The position numbers and the translations under genes were made by a program. 64,000 bases of DNA from NCBI GenBank assembly GCA_018417955.1, contig JACTVC010000006.1:310001-374000 (forward strand), given 5' to 3'. Positions 1 to 11,013 of this stretch are shown in pieces. Every line of letters begins with the position of its first letter. Within the stretch, counting starts at the first letter, position 1. The stretch comes from Laccaria trichodermophora. Its lineage: Eukaryota > Basidiomycota > Agaricomycetes > Agaricales > Hydnangiaceae. The notes beneath the pieces were generated by a model, which was not told the origin of the DNA, ran no database searches, and saw only the letters and a program-made list of their open reading frames with translations.

Positions 1-585
1 TCTCTCCGTCTTCAAAATTATTAACCGGAAGGTTCTGGTGATCCACAACCACCTGTCCTAGGTCGAGGTTAAACTGTGCCTACATTTGTTAATATATCAG
101 CGTTGGTCAACTGAATTGGAGAGAAATATACCTTCGTGCATTGATCTTGACCGCGGACTGCGCTGGGAAAGACGACGCCGTTCTTGTCAATATCGAAGTC
201 CGGGTTCGTGCCGCACCTTTTGAGCAGTATCCAATGAGATAAGATTGGTCGTTCTCAAAAGGACAGACCTACATCTTATTGAACGTTCTGGTGCTGTAGG
301 CTTCTTTAAATCTGGTGAGGAAAACCGGCTTCACGTCGCGGTGATAGACTTCAAGGTCAAGCTTGTATTTTCCTAAAACCCTTTGAGAAATTGCGACTTT
401 GCGAGCCGCCATTCTACTCACCCTCGCCCCACACAGCGAAGACGGAAAAGCTTTCCCCTAGCTAAACGACAGTAAGTCTGGCACTTGAACAAATTCTGCT
501 TGAATTTTACCTGGTAAGTTGGTGAGGGCAGGACCCCCGCGATGAGGCAAACGCAAAGGAAGAGAGATACCAGAGGATGTCCCAT
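1..585 (-). CDS. secreted protein of unknown function, 5' part (3' end off the left edge)
   Basis: I do not recognise this protein. It starts at the ATG at 585. The first 25 residues have a short N-terminus, a hydrophobic core (LVSLFLCVCLIAGVL) and a Pro/Ser exit typical of a signal peptide. Five exons can be joined with canonical GT...AG borders and the frame kept open: 585-511, 461-422, 372-273, 216-132 and 79 to the edge. The four introns are 49-56 nt, the usual size in this window. After the signal the protein is mixed hydrophilic, with two Cys about 25 residues apart and a DxDxNG stretch (exon 4). No catalytic motif is visible. A TATA-like box lies 51-59 nt upstream. Because every exon is short, no long open frame marks this gene. 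Secretion is inferred; the function is unknown. Confidence 0.6.
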
Positions 586-635
586 GGCGACTTGAAAGCT
601 GGAGAGAAGCTGCGGGAGCCCTTGAATCGCCCAGG

Positions 636-644
636 CTTTTTATA
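636..644 (-). promoter_or_regulatory. TATA-like box upstream of the secreted-protein gene
   Basis: TATAAAAAG on the minus strand, 51-59 nt upstream of the ATG at 585. The spacing fits a core promoter with a short 5' leader. Confidence 0.4.
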
Positions 645-3599
645 TCTCGCTTGGTATTCCCAGCGTCTCCTGTGGCTCCGGAGGCTATGTGTCTTCGTCA
701 CACTGAAAATACCCCACTCATGTCATCAGATAACTGAGGGAAACACCTGTACTCTCAGGAAGCGTCGAGTGGCGTCATAGAATCTGTAGATATAATTACT
801 TACCGTGTTCTAAGAAGGCCAGACTCGGTACGCCCTAGAAGGATTACTTTACCAATGTTCTGTCCTTGTGTTTGCCTTATCAGAAAATGACTACCGGGAG
901 GTGATTTCTCCGGTACTTGAATAAGCTAGTCTTGTAAAACTTTGAGCTCTGACGTTTTCAGGGCCCGGATTCCTGTTATCTATTGTGGAGTTTGGGTTCT
1001 AGGGACTCGGGCCCTAGCCGAGGGATTCGAGTTCGAGTTGACGTGGGCGGTGTAATGAAGGGGTAGATGTGTTTTCGTGGACGTATCATGAGACGAGAAG
1101 ATAACGTCACCCATTTGACAGAACGCATGTTGAAAAATCCTGTGGGCCGATGATATGGGGAGGATCGAAGCGCTCCATTCAACAAGTCACCGCTGTACAC
1201 GTAACGGAACCACCATTCGAAGAGTGTGCTGCTTGGATGCCTGTTGGGGCCGTAAACGGCGAAGTACAGCCATTAGTATTCAACGCAGCACAGTAATTCA
1301 CCTCACAATCTTACATCCTTTCGCCGAGGTTTGCTGTTCTGAAAGCACTAGCCAATTTAAGTGCATGACAATCGTGTCGCTTCTAAATACAAATCAGTTT
1401 TGATGGCTCCAGTGGAGTGGTCGAGGTCAATCATTTACGGTGAGATGGGTACCTTATGCACCTAGAATTTATTTCCGTTCGCCTCTTCGGAAAGACACAC
1501 CGTGACAGTTCCTTCTGCAATTCAAGATTCAGGGGAGGTAACGGGAGAGTCTTACGAATCCAGGAACTCGCCTTGAAAAAAAAAACAATGGCTCCCATAT
1601 GCATTCAAAGGCGCTGAAAAAAAGCCTTCATGGAGTCAAGCAGGGAAGTCGAGAAACGATCGAGCTGTCTAAATCAAAAAACAATAGAAATGATCGCTGG
1701 CAAAATACCTTATACATGTTTCTCCGGGGTTCCTGAACAAGTTGAGTTTCAGTTGATTCATGAATTTTAATTATGTCGCACAAGGTCCCCGATGGATTGG
1801 ACGCAACTGGAATACCTCGTGCCAAGGGCCTTTTGAGTGAGAACGTTGGCCAGAGTGTGAAAATAACTGTTAGAAAAACGGCCGAGAAGTAAGGTCAAAT
1901 CTGACAGGTTGCTTGACCGTACCTGCAAACATAACCTCAGCGCAGTGGGGCCTGAGTATGGGCAAGAAGCTCCGTCTAGAACAAGGAGCCAAAACCCATA
2001 CATAGAGATGGTAAAAGGTGCCCGAAGCCAAAGACAACCGTTTGCCAACCGTAGCGGCGTGTAGATCCTGGACTTGGCTTAAATTGGGGGTAGCCTCGAT
2101 GAAGTTTTTTCACTTTCTTGATATCCGTTCTGCGCATGGTTGGACAGAATCGGTGAACGGGACCATACTGTACGGAAGGTGCCCTTCGCCGGAGATGTGC
2201 TGGGCGGCACGAGTCCCGAAGTATGGTTTTTTATGTCTCAAACCTCCAGTCTGGGGTGAAAAAAGCCGGCTAGCATTGCAAACGTGGTTAAACTTCTCTT
2301 CAAAGAAGCTAAGTTTAGGATTGGAAAGGTTGGATGTAAAGAACTTGCCGATCTGTTTGTGTTGATTCAAGTGAGTGTGACGAGTCAACTCAGCTCAATC
2401 ATCGTGGGAACTTTATCAAACATCAGAACATCATCGATGCATCATCCTGTTCTTCGCCGGCTTTTACTGGTCTGAGTTCGGAGTGAAACTCCTGATTTGA
2501 CGCTTCGTAAGCCAGTTTTTACTTCAAGTCAAGCTCATCTTGCTGAAGTCACCACGCTAGATCTGCGCCAGAGAACTAGCTCATTCCACAGACCTTTGCT
2601 CAGCAAAATTGCTGGCGTTTGGATGATCCCTCTCGACAGGAGTGGAACAGCTTTAAACCCTTTGACGCAGCCCATACTGTTGGAAACGACATCTGCTTTT
2701 ATGACATCATGACATGGAGGTGCCCTGGCTGCATCTGATAGCCAGGTTCGACTCCTTCGCTCTCAAGCGCTATTTTGCGGCGCATTCGTTACGTATGTTT
2801 TCTATAGGTTTTCTCAAACACATATAATTGCTTTCCTCCTTTGGGCTGCTAGGCAGACAGCGGCTAATATCCCGTTCAGTGTTGTCACAAGGCATAGTTC
2901 AAATGTCATCGCGTCCATTCCACCAGTCTGACATGTCTTCCAGGCGACCTCTGACACCCTTGTCAATGATGTGTTTCTTCGCACCCATCATATGCGACCT
3001 CTGTAGTTGCCTCGACGAGGCCCCATGTTCCGCCTTGTTCGATATGGTCAGTCGATGGTGCCTTGTCTCGCTATCTTTCCCTCTCGATGCGGACGGTGCC
3101 TTATCTCTCCCCCTCTCCCTCTCAATGGGTTTATTTCTGAGGCTCACTTCTTTTCAGATTGACCCTTAACGTCCAAAATTCTCACAAACGATCCAAGCTT
3201 TACCCAGGTTCAAAATTGAACAGTGAAGGAATTTCCTGGTCACGTTTTGACCGCTTTCCAGGAGTTGATCATTGGCCCTCAGCGAATTGGAGTGCCTGCT
3301 TATACTTTCGTGATTTCGATCTTACTTCCTAGAAGGCGTTCGTATACACATGCCACAACAAAAACGAACTTTGACAAGACGTTATCTTTTGTCAAAATGT
3401 CTTTCGGTGAATCCGGAATGCATGTCCAGAATCCCAGGATACTGAGGTGCGAGGACAAACGGTCCCTAATTCCGAACTTTCTGATTTCAGTTCACAGGCG
3501 ATTTCGTGTTTCCGAGCTGCAATCTATCCTTGGCGGGTTTTCTTTCACATCGAGCATTGCCTTCGAGTCTCCTGACCATCTCGGGCGCCACTGAATAGT
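645..3599. other. gene-free region, about 3 kb
   Basis: Only short overlapping frames occur on both strands, with no protein I recognise and no chain of exons I could join. A T-loop-like string near 2740-2752 has no matching stems and is not a tRNA. I see no large repeat. Confidence 0.4.
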
Positions 3600-3606
3600 T
3601 ATAAAG
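3600..3606 (+). promoter_or_regulatory. TATA-like box of the metalloprotease gene
   Basis: TATAAAG, 81-87 nt upstream of the ATG at 3687, in an otherwise CT-rich leader. Confidence 0.4.
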
Positions 3607-3686
3607 CCTACCACAAATGACCTACCATTCTTCAACAGTCCTCTGTTCTTTACGACCGCGTAACTCATCAAACAGAACATACTATC

Positions 3687-6600
3687 ATGTCTTCTATCGC
3701 TCCTGCTACCGATGCACCTGTTGTAGTTGTCCAACCCTCGCTGGATCACTCTTCCAGTGCAACGGTGGCTGACACTGCTACAATGGGCCCTCCTACGGCT
3801 GCGACAGTCGCCGCTACCACAGAACCCGTTACTGTTGCCCCGACTACCTCAGTCTCAGCTGACACCGACATCACCAAGCCTGCCGTGGCTGTAGGCGACG
3901 AAGTTCCAGCAGTCACTTGGTACCAATGTGCTTGTGCTGAAGCTTCAGTCGATAAGGCCGCTGCCTCGTCCGCCAAAGCCGACGTCAATCGCCTCGTTGG
4001 TGGCGCGGCAATGAGAGCCGTTCTCACCAAAGCAACCCGTATGTGGGACAACGGAAGCGTATGTCTTCACTTTCGTTCCATCTTCGACGCTGACCGCTGC
4101 CTTTTACAGACACTCACCTACACCTTCGTGGCCCCAAAGGCCGGCAACACTATTCAACAGAATAAAGTCAAAACAGTCGTTCAAGAGTGGGAAAAGTACG
4201 CCAATGTTAAGTTCACTTTCGTCGCCACTGGCAAGGCTACCATTCGCATCACCTTTGACCCCACCTCGGGTTCTTGGTCCTACGTTGGGAATGAAGTTGC
4301 TCTCATCAAACCTAATGAAGCCACGATGAACTTGGGCTGGATTGGCAGCAGCTCTACTACCATCACTGCAGACGAGAAAGGCGTCATTTTGCACGAATTC
4401 GGCCACACCCTTGGCCTCATGCACGAGCACCAGTCTCCTGTCCGTGGTGGTACACTCACCTTGAAAGAATCTGGTACACTATCCATTTGATAACACTTAT
4501 CTTCCCCACTGACGTGACATATCTCTAGCTGTTATCGAATTCTACAAGAAGACCCAAGGTTGGACTGAGCAAGAAGTCCACGAGCAGATTTTGAATGTAT
4601 ACAACGTTCGTGACGTTAGCAACTATTCCGCACTTGACGTCAAGTCCATCATGATGTACGTTGACAACCCATTTGAAGCAATTGTTTGCTGATTGCATGT
4701 GTAGGTACTTCATGCCGGCTGCTATGAACGAACAGAATCTCGAGATCAAGCCTAACAACGTTCTTTCTGACATTGACAAGGCTTTCGTGACAATTAACTA
4801 CCCATATCCCTCTACTCACACACCCGCCGACTCCATCTGGACCATGGACTATGCACTTGGTGTCGCAGGCGTTGACGCTGAGACCAAAGCGGCAATTCTC
4901 GTGCAGTACGGACTGTCGGAATGGTCCGAAGTCAGGTACCTCTTCAGCGGCTTCAGTACCAGCACCCGCCGCGCCAACAGTGTTAAACCTCTCCAAGTTA
5001 ATGCAGGCACAAGTGACGTTGTCCCCTCTTCATCTAACGCGGTCAGTAATCCGAAAGCTAATCCCCAGTCTCTCGCGGCATCCCCGTCGCGTGGGCTGGA
5101 GCCGCCGGTTCCGGCCAGAGGATCCACTCCTAGTGGTGTTGCTGAGGGGAACTTCCTTGAAGTTATCGTCAACAGCCTGAAACAGGTATTTGCACCCACG
5201 ACCGGCCAATGCTTCGCTTTCCAATTCCCTGGCCGTTTCCTCCAGCAAGACCTCTACGCTTGGGACACATCTGCAGCCGGCATCTATGGACAGTTTGTCA
5301 AGCCAACCGTCGTCAACGAGAGCGAATTCCGTCTCGTTGATCAGCTGTATAACGTGGGCGAAGTTGTTGGTGCTCCCAACGGGCAAAACCTGTCCATCTG
5401 CTATGAGCAGGTCCTCAACAACTTGGTGCCTGGCCATGAGAATGACTCCCGTATCATGGCCAAGCAACAGGACCAAATTCGTCGTTGGCTCATGAAGGAT
5501 GTTCCCGCTGCGGGGTGGGTGAAGGATCTCATCCAGTCGCAACACACGAGGTCCGCATCGTTGGCTGCTGCTGTTGGTAGCAGAACAAACCCTGATGGTG
5601 AACCTGTACCGCAGTTCGCAGTGGCTAACAGGCTTACGGACGAGGGGAAAGTCAATCGCATGGAGCTCGCAGAGGCGCTCATGGAGGAGTACCTGTCCGC
5701 GAAACAAGTTTGGGAGTTGGAGCGCGATGCCCTGATCAAGAGCGCGCGAGCCAATAATGAAGATATGGAAGACATCACGCGCAAGTTGGCACACATCACG
5801 TCCATCCGAGAGGCACAGCTTGCCGCCAAACACGCGGATGCTGTCGTCCGCGGTTATTCTCACACCATCCGCCAATATCTTGGTTACATGGACATCAAGA
5901 GTCCATCTGAAATGCTGCAGGATGCCAAGGACGCATTCCGCGAAGCAGCCACCAGTTCTCTAGATGGCGCCCTGAACATCTACCCCGTGCAGATGTCGCC
6001 CATCGATTGGTTCCAAGGTCTCTCGACATCATTCACGATGGAGGATCTCACATCGGACCCGGAAATTATCCTTCAGCAAATCAATGCCAAGTCTAAGCTT
6101 CTGGATCTGCTTCAATCTCGCTTAGCTGCGCTGAATCTTTCCCCCAAGAACGACATCAAGGCCTTACAGTCGGCCGTCGACGCAGCACAGTCTACGTACA
6201 GCAAGGCTCAATCTGAACTCCAGAGGACGTACACCAGCAACGTCATCTCACTCGCACAAAGCTTCGTATCCGCAGCTAATGTGTTCCAGTACAGCGCCTT
6301 CGCTGCAAAAGCCCTTCAATACAATATCCTTGACAGTGCGTTCACAGGCATCGAGGCAGCCATGAACAAAACCCTTGCGGCTCACGACGCCGTCAACAGC
6401 GCTTCTCGTGCGTACTCTCAGGCCTTATCGGCTGTAACTCTGGCCGAGGCAACGGATACCTCGCAAGAGATCACCACCATCACACTACAAATTGATGTTA
6501 TTCGAAGGGAAATCACGGAGCTCACCACTCGAGTTCAGGCTTTGCGTGCCAGCCCACCAGCCGCTGGTCCCGGGCAACCTGGTCCACTTGACGATGCGCC

Positions 6601-7613
6601 TCTTTTCCCCGAACCTGCCAGTGGCACGGCTGGAGGTAGCAGGTGGCAGGAGATCATCTTGTATCATAAAACGTCCAAGATCCGCCAAACATCCAGCACC
6701 GAAGTTAAGTCCTCGGTCTCTGCCTCCGACGTCAGCTTCTTCTGGGGTTCCAAGAGACAGAGCTCTACCTCATCCGCCGAGGACTTGGCTACCGCCAACA
6801 GCGAATCCTTTGACGTAGAGATTGGGTTCCGGGCCACGATGGTCACTGTTGATCGTGGTGGATGGTTCCAACCCCAGTTCTTCAAGCAGTCAAGCGGATT
6901 CTATCACATCGACAAGAAGATCTTTGCCTCGAAATGGCCTGAAGGTATCGAGAGCATGGAAGACCTCAGGAAGGCAAATTCAACTCAATGGGAAAAGCTG
7001 AACAAGGGCCTTTTCCCCGCGTATCCTGTCGGGTACATCATTTGCAAGGTCTGCCTACCGTTTAATCCGCATTTCTCTTTTTTAAGACGTACCTTGCTAG
7101 GACATCACGATTAAGGTTAAGATGACTGCGGATCAACTCACTCGGCGCTCGGGAGAGTTCGCTAACTCTGCTGAATCCTCCAGCGGCATCTTCTGTTGGT
7201 CAACTAGCCAATCCTCGAACTCTAAGCGCTCGGAAAAAGATTTGGCCACCAATTCCGCCAGCGATGGCCTGATCATCCGTATTCCTGGGCCACAGGTGTG
7301 TCACTTTTACTTATCACTAGCTCTCAAGTACTCAAGTGATGATACGTAGATCCTTGGATACATGCTTCAGTACGTTGATAACGACTTGACTCAAGATCTC
7401 CGTTCCGATCTCCCGGATGACTTCCTTATCCCTGATTCTGATTATGAAGCTGGGTTCAGCAAACCTAAAGCACCTGCTCGTGCATTGGCCGGGCCCTCTG
7501 TCACTGATCCATCTACCGATACCCCTGCAGCGGCAACCGCTGCTGTTTCTGCTCCCAAGGAAGAGCCGGTCTACGCTAGCGGCTACTACCTCACCCCCAA
7601 GGCGCGGGCCTAG
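3687..7613 (+). CDS. metzincin (astacin-like) zinc metalloprotease with long coiled C-terminal region
   Basis: Six exons: 3687-4058, 4110-4473, 4529-4655, 4705-7048, 7101-7295 and 7350-7613. Introns are 49-55 nt and all phases agree, giving 1221 aa. Residues 1 to about 75 are Ala/Thr/Pro-rich with no signal peptide, so the protein is probably intracellular. The zinc-binding motif HEFGHTLGLMHEH lies at residues 219-231. It is the HExxHxxGxxHE form of astacin-type metzincins. The only nearby candidate for the Met-turn (KSIMM, on either side of the third intron) is unproven. About 900 residues follow the protease: a conserved-looking region containing FQFPGRFLQQDLYAWDTSAAG, then long helical heptad-like stretches (around 6060-6540), a Ser-rich tail and a final acidic segment. 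I know no named function for this C-terminal part. A decayed copy lies at 46371-49739; the intact copy is presumably the working one. Confidence 0.85.
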
Positions 7614-8671
7614 TTGAAGTGCTGCCCGCTCTTCTCGATCAGTTGTAGCCGCATGTCGGAATCAAAGGTAATGTATGTGTTCTTTCACCCTTTCAGGCTG
7701 TATTTGTATCTTTCCCATGATGTGTGTACGCGCTCTCGTTGATATGTGTGTCTCGGACTCCCTGTTGCTACCTGTCTCGGACCCCTCTTGATCCCTACCC
7801 CGTCGCCCCCTCCGTCCGTACTCTCCAAGAATCTTTTCACCATCCTACCCCCTCCCCGCCCTCCAGTTCTCAATTACGTCTCCTGGTGATGTCTGTAATT
7901 TGTAACACTACGTGAATTTGACAAAGCTTATGGTGTCCAATTCTCAATTAACAGTTTTGTTACAGGAGTATCGGAGTGGGAAGATTTTGAAAAGATCTAC
8001 AGCAATTTTTTTTTTTGTGTTTGGCATTGGTTCTTCTGGAACGCGTTAACAACGCTTTACTGTTGTTATTTTCAAAGGCTCCCTCAAACCCGGCACCTCA
8101 CGCCAGCTACTTACGCGTTTCAGCCCAGTACTCCCTCTTAGCTCCCCCGGGCAACCCCTGGGCCTTTGCCTAACAGAGTCTGCGAGAAACACCAGATGTA
8201 ACTTGCTTGGCAGCCCATGGGGCCTTCCTCGATTTTACTTTGTGCGTTCTCGTCCACTCAGTCAAATGCGTTTACGTTGTGTTTACGTTTGCGTAACCTT
8301 TAACCCACACAGAGTCCCACAGACTGGCATGCTGCCTGCATGTGTTGCACGCCTGTGAGTGTCATCGCACGCTGAGGTTGTGTATCACACGAAGATCACG
8401 CCCACGAACTCAATGCGCAGCTTTCAGAACAGCCACGTTGTTCCGGAACGACCGACATGCCTTGAAGGCATGCAGTGGCTGGGATTGCTCAAAACTAGAA
8501 ACTTCCGCGACCTCAGCGAAACCATATTCAAGGATATTTGCGCTCCACAAATATCTATCTGAGTTCCCTCAGGCTACCTCGTCATAGTTCTTCAAGCATC
8601 TATTCGCTATTGTTGTTCAAATCGGCTATCTATTATATTATTTGTCCCCAGTTTTTACTGTCAGCGACGAC
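7614..8671. other. intergenic region
   Basis: Contains the 3' flank of the metalloprotease gene, pyrimidine-rich around 7790-7870, and the leader of the RNase H ORF. No gene or repeat is seen. Confidence 0.4.
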
Positions 8672-10108
8672 ATGTCGGACGATTTCCACGGGTCTGAACA
8701 TACCATTGACCATCTTCCGCTTCCCCCCTGGGAAGCCAATTCGGCTTTTGGGGTCGTGCATCCTTACGGGTGCAAAACATGCCGCAAATACATGTCGCAT
8801 TTCCTCGCGGCCAGTCGGGCTCCCGAGGATCACAGTTTTCATAGTGCGGTTAAAACCCGTGATAGTTTGGCCACGATGCGCTACCTCGAGGGAATAGAGG
8901 AAGGCCGACGCATCCAGAAGCAAAGCGATGATAGACACTTTCACCGTTATTCTGAGCAACGCGACGAAGCGCTTGCTTTATCTGTCCAAAGAGAGGAAGA
9001 AATCCAGGTTCTGAGAGAGGAGCTGGCAGAGTTGAGGGACCTTATTTTCTTTATGCAAGCCACATTCGAGGACACGTCCAGCTCTGAATCAGCTGATTCG
9101 GGGAGTCTCGATGCCCTGGATCTCCAGGATTCAATATACTCTTGGACGGAGTCTGTGCCACTTCACAGTGACAGCGGGCTTGATCCGATTATCTCTGCTG
9201 TCGTACAGGAGGAGGAGGGCGTAGTGAGAGGGGCGGAAATGGAGGACGAGGAAGATGAACGGGACATAAACCATGTCAGGGACTTTTCACTTGACGCTGC
9301 TCTCGTGTATTCGTCGATTTCAGAGCCCCAATGGGACACTTTCAATTCCGAGGCTGACTCGTTGTCGTCAATGTCATCGCCGGGTTCGACCGAGAGTCTT
9401 CTCTCAGACTCAGAAATGGAGGCGCCACTTCCGCAGACCGCGGCGGAAGAGGCTGCCGATGAGCTCCAACATCTCAAGTCTCTGATAGCTGCCGCACACG
9501 GACCGAATAATTTGGGCATTTTGAAGGAAGTCAAAGCACTGTGCTCCGAAGCACACTTGGCCCCACGTCGCAAGCGCACAGCATGTCAACAATATCTCTT
9601 GGAACATTGGAGGTCACCCTCTCCAATTCGAAGAGCTCACATTGCACCAGACACACCTCCGATTCCCGAGATATTCGTGGACGCTTCGCATTCTGGAATC
9701 GGATTTATATTTGGCCGCCAGTGGCTTGCCTGGAAGCTGAAGGACGGATGGCGGTCGGAGAGTCGGGACATAAATTGGGCAGAAATGGTCGCTGTCGAGT
9801 TAGGCCTCCGGGCCATGATCTTAGCTGGTCATCACTCTTCTGTCGTCAGAGTTTGGTCCGACAGCGACACTGTCGTTCGAGCGTTTATTAAGAGGACTTC
9901 CAAGAAACCAGAAATCAAGCACGTTTTGGATGTGATTTTGGGTCTTTGCGACGCGTATAGTATTCGGTTGGTGGTTGATTGGGTTTGGACGAAATCTAAT
10001 CCGGCGGATGGGCCTTCTCGGGGTGTTTATCCTTCAAAGGATCTACTTTTTGAGCATGACCCTCCTATTCCGGAGAATCTGCTTCCCTTCGTTGCTACTG
10101 CCCTTTGA
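8672..10108 (+). CDS. retroelement-type RNase H domain protein, intronless
   Basis: A single uninterrupted frame of 478 aa from the ATG at 8672. The N-terminal part has a CxxC-like GCKTCRKY motif followed by a helical, charged segment (EEGRRIQKQ...). The middle is acidic and Ser-rich. The C-terminal 150 residues form an RNase H-like fold: IFVDASHSGIGF supplies the first Asp; a Glu follows in NWAEMVAVELGLR; VWSDSDTVVRAF supplies the next Asp; and the region ends with WTKSNPADGPSRG, a signature of RNase H domains in Ty3/DIRS-type elements. No reverse transcriptase or integrase is adjacent, so this is either an element remnant or a domesticated gene. The unbroken frame favours selection or a young insertion. 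No flanking LTRs or direct repeats were found. Confidence 0.7.
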   Translation: MSDDFHGSEHTIDHLPLPPWEANSAFGVVHPYGCKTCRKYMSHFLAASRAPEDHSFHSAVKTRDSLATMRYLEGIEEGRRIQKQSDDRHFHRYSEQRDEALALSVQREEEIQVLREELAELRDLIFFMQATFEDTSSSESADSGSLDALDLQDSIYSWTESVPLHSDSGLDPIISAVVQEEEGVVRGAEMEDEEDERDINHVRDFSLDAALVYSSISEPQWDTFNSEADSLSSMSSPGSTESLLSDSEMEAPLPQTAAEEAADELQHLKSLIAAAHGPNNLGILKEVKALCSEAHLAPRRKRTACQQYLLEHWRSPSPIRRAHIAPDTPPIPEIFVDASHSGIGFIFGRQWLAWKLKDGWRSESRDINWAEMVAVELGLRAMILAGHHSSVVRVWSDSDTVVRAFIKRTSKKPEIKHVLDVILGLCDAYSIRLVVDWVWTKSNPADGPSRGVYPSKDLLFEHDPPIPENLLPFVATAL

Positions 10109-11013
10109 CTTTTCTCGTTGGTGCATCTGTATTTTTCGGTCATTCATTTTATTTATGGCTCGGGCCATGTTATTTGCATGTTATTGACCGTCAAGCTGAT
10201 CATACATCCCCGACAACCTCATCCATACTGACATAGTACGTATCACCTCCACAGGCACGCAGTTAAATTGAATCATGTTTATTTTCAGCCCCTCTGAAAG
10301 TTTCTATTTTTAACCTACTAAAACTCAGCATCTCGACCCACCGGCGGGCCGTATTCCCTTCCCTTTCAGAACTTTGTTATACACGAGGTCTCAAAATTTG
10401 TTTTCGGAAGTTCAACGTTCAACGTTCATCGACGTCGATCGTCCTTCTGATAGATATTAGATTGACATGTTAGCCTCACGTAGACTCATATTTGCAAGTC
10501 GGTAAACACAAGGTCAACACAAGGCGCATCAAAGTTGAACGTTGAAGTACACACGGCGCATCGATACGCTAAGCTCCTCTCTTGAACTGCTCAGTCTTCG
10601 CCAGGTTCACTGGGCGCCCGCATGCAATTACGCAATAAATTTCCCTTCTTTTCGTATCATCTATTTCTGATTTTATGTGGCAGAAAGTTTTTTATTTCCC
10701 CACTCAAATTGTCGCCTTTGAAAGCCAGGCAAGGTTGAGGCAAGGACACGGTTGTTCTTGGCGTCGAACAATGAACGTGTGAGAATCGTGATCACATGAT
10801 TGCAAAATTTGATCTCTGCAACGTTCTGGCACCGACGACGACGATATCAGCCCAGCTATTGTAGAGCCATACAAGACTCAGTCAGAGTCTTTGTGAGGCG
10901 TCATTCTATTTAGTCACCATTCTTCGCAGGTCCGTCATTGTTTTTTTGTTTCGTTAATTTGCTCGGATGCTGAAAACGGTCTCAGGCAATTGCTACTCCG
11001 TTTTCCCTATAAT
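10109..11013. other. intergenic region with repeated AACGTT palindromes
   Basis: Holds clustered GTTCAACGTTC-type motifs around 10408-10428 and 10532-10548. No coding frame can be supported. Confidence 0.35.

Noticed and set aside
2715..2765. tRNA-like T-loop string GGTTCGACTCC
   Set aside because: The flanking bases do not form a T-stem, and no acceptor, D or anticodon arms can be drawn on either strand.
3746..6885. several long minus-strand frames opposite the metalloprotease exons
   Set aside because: They mirror the GC-rich coding exons of the plus strand. The plus-strand gene has motifs, introns and a paralogue.
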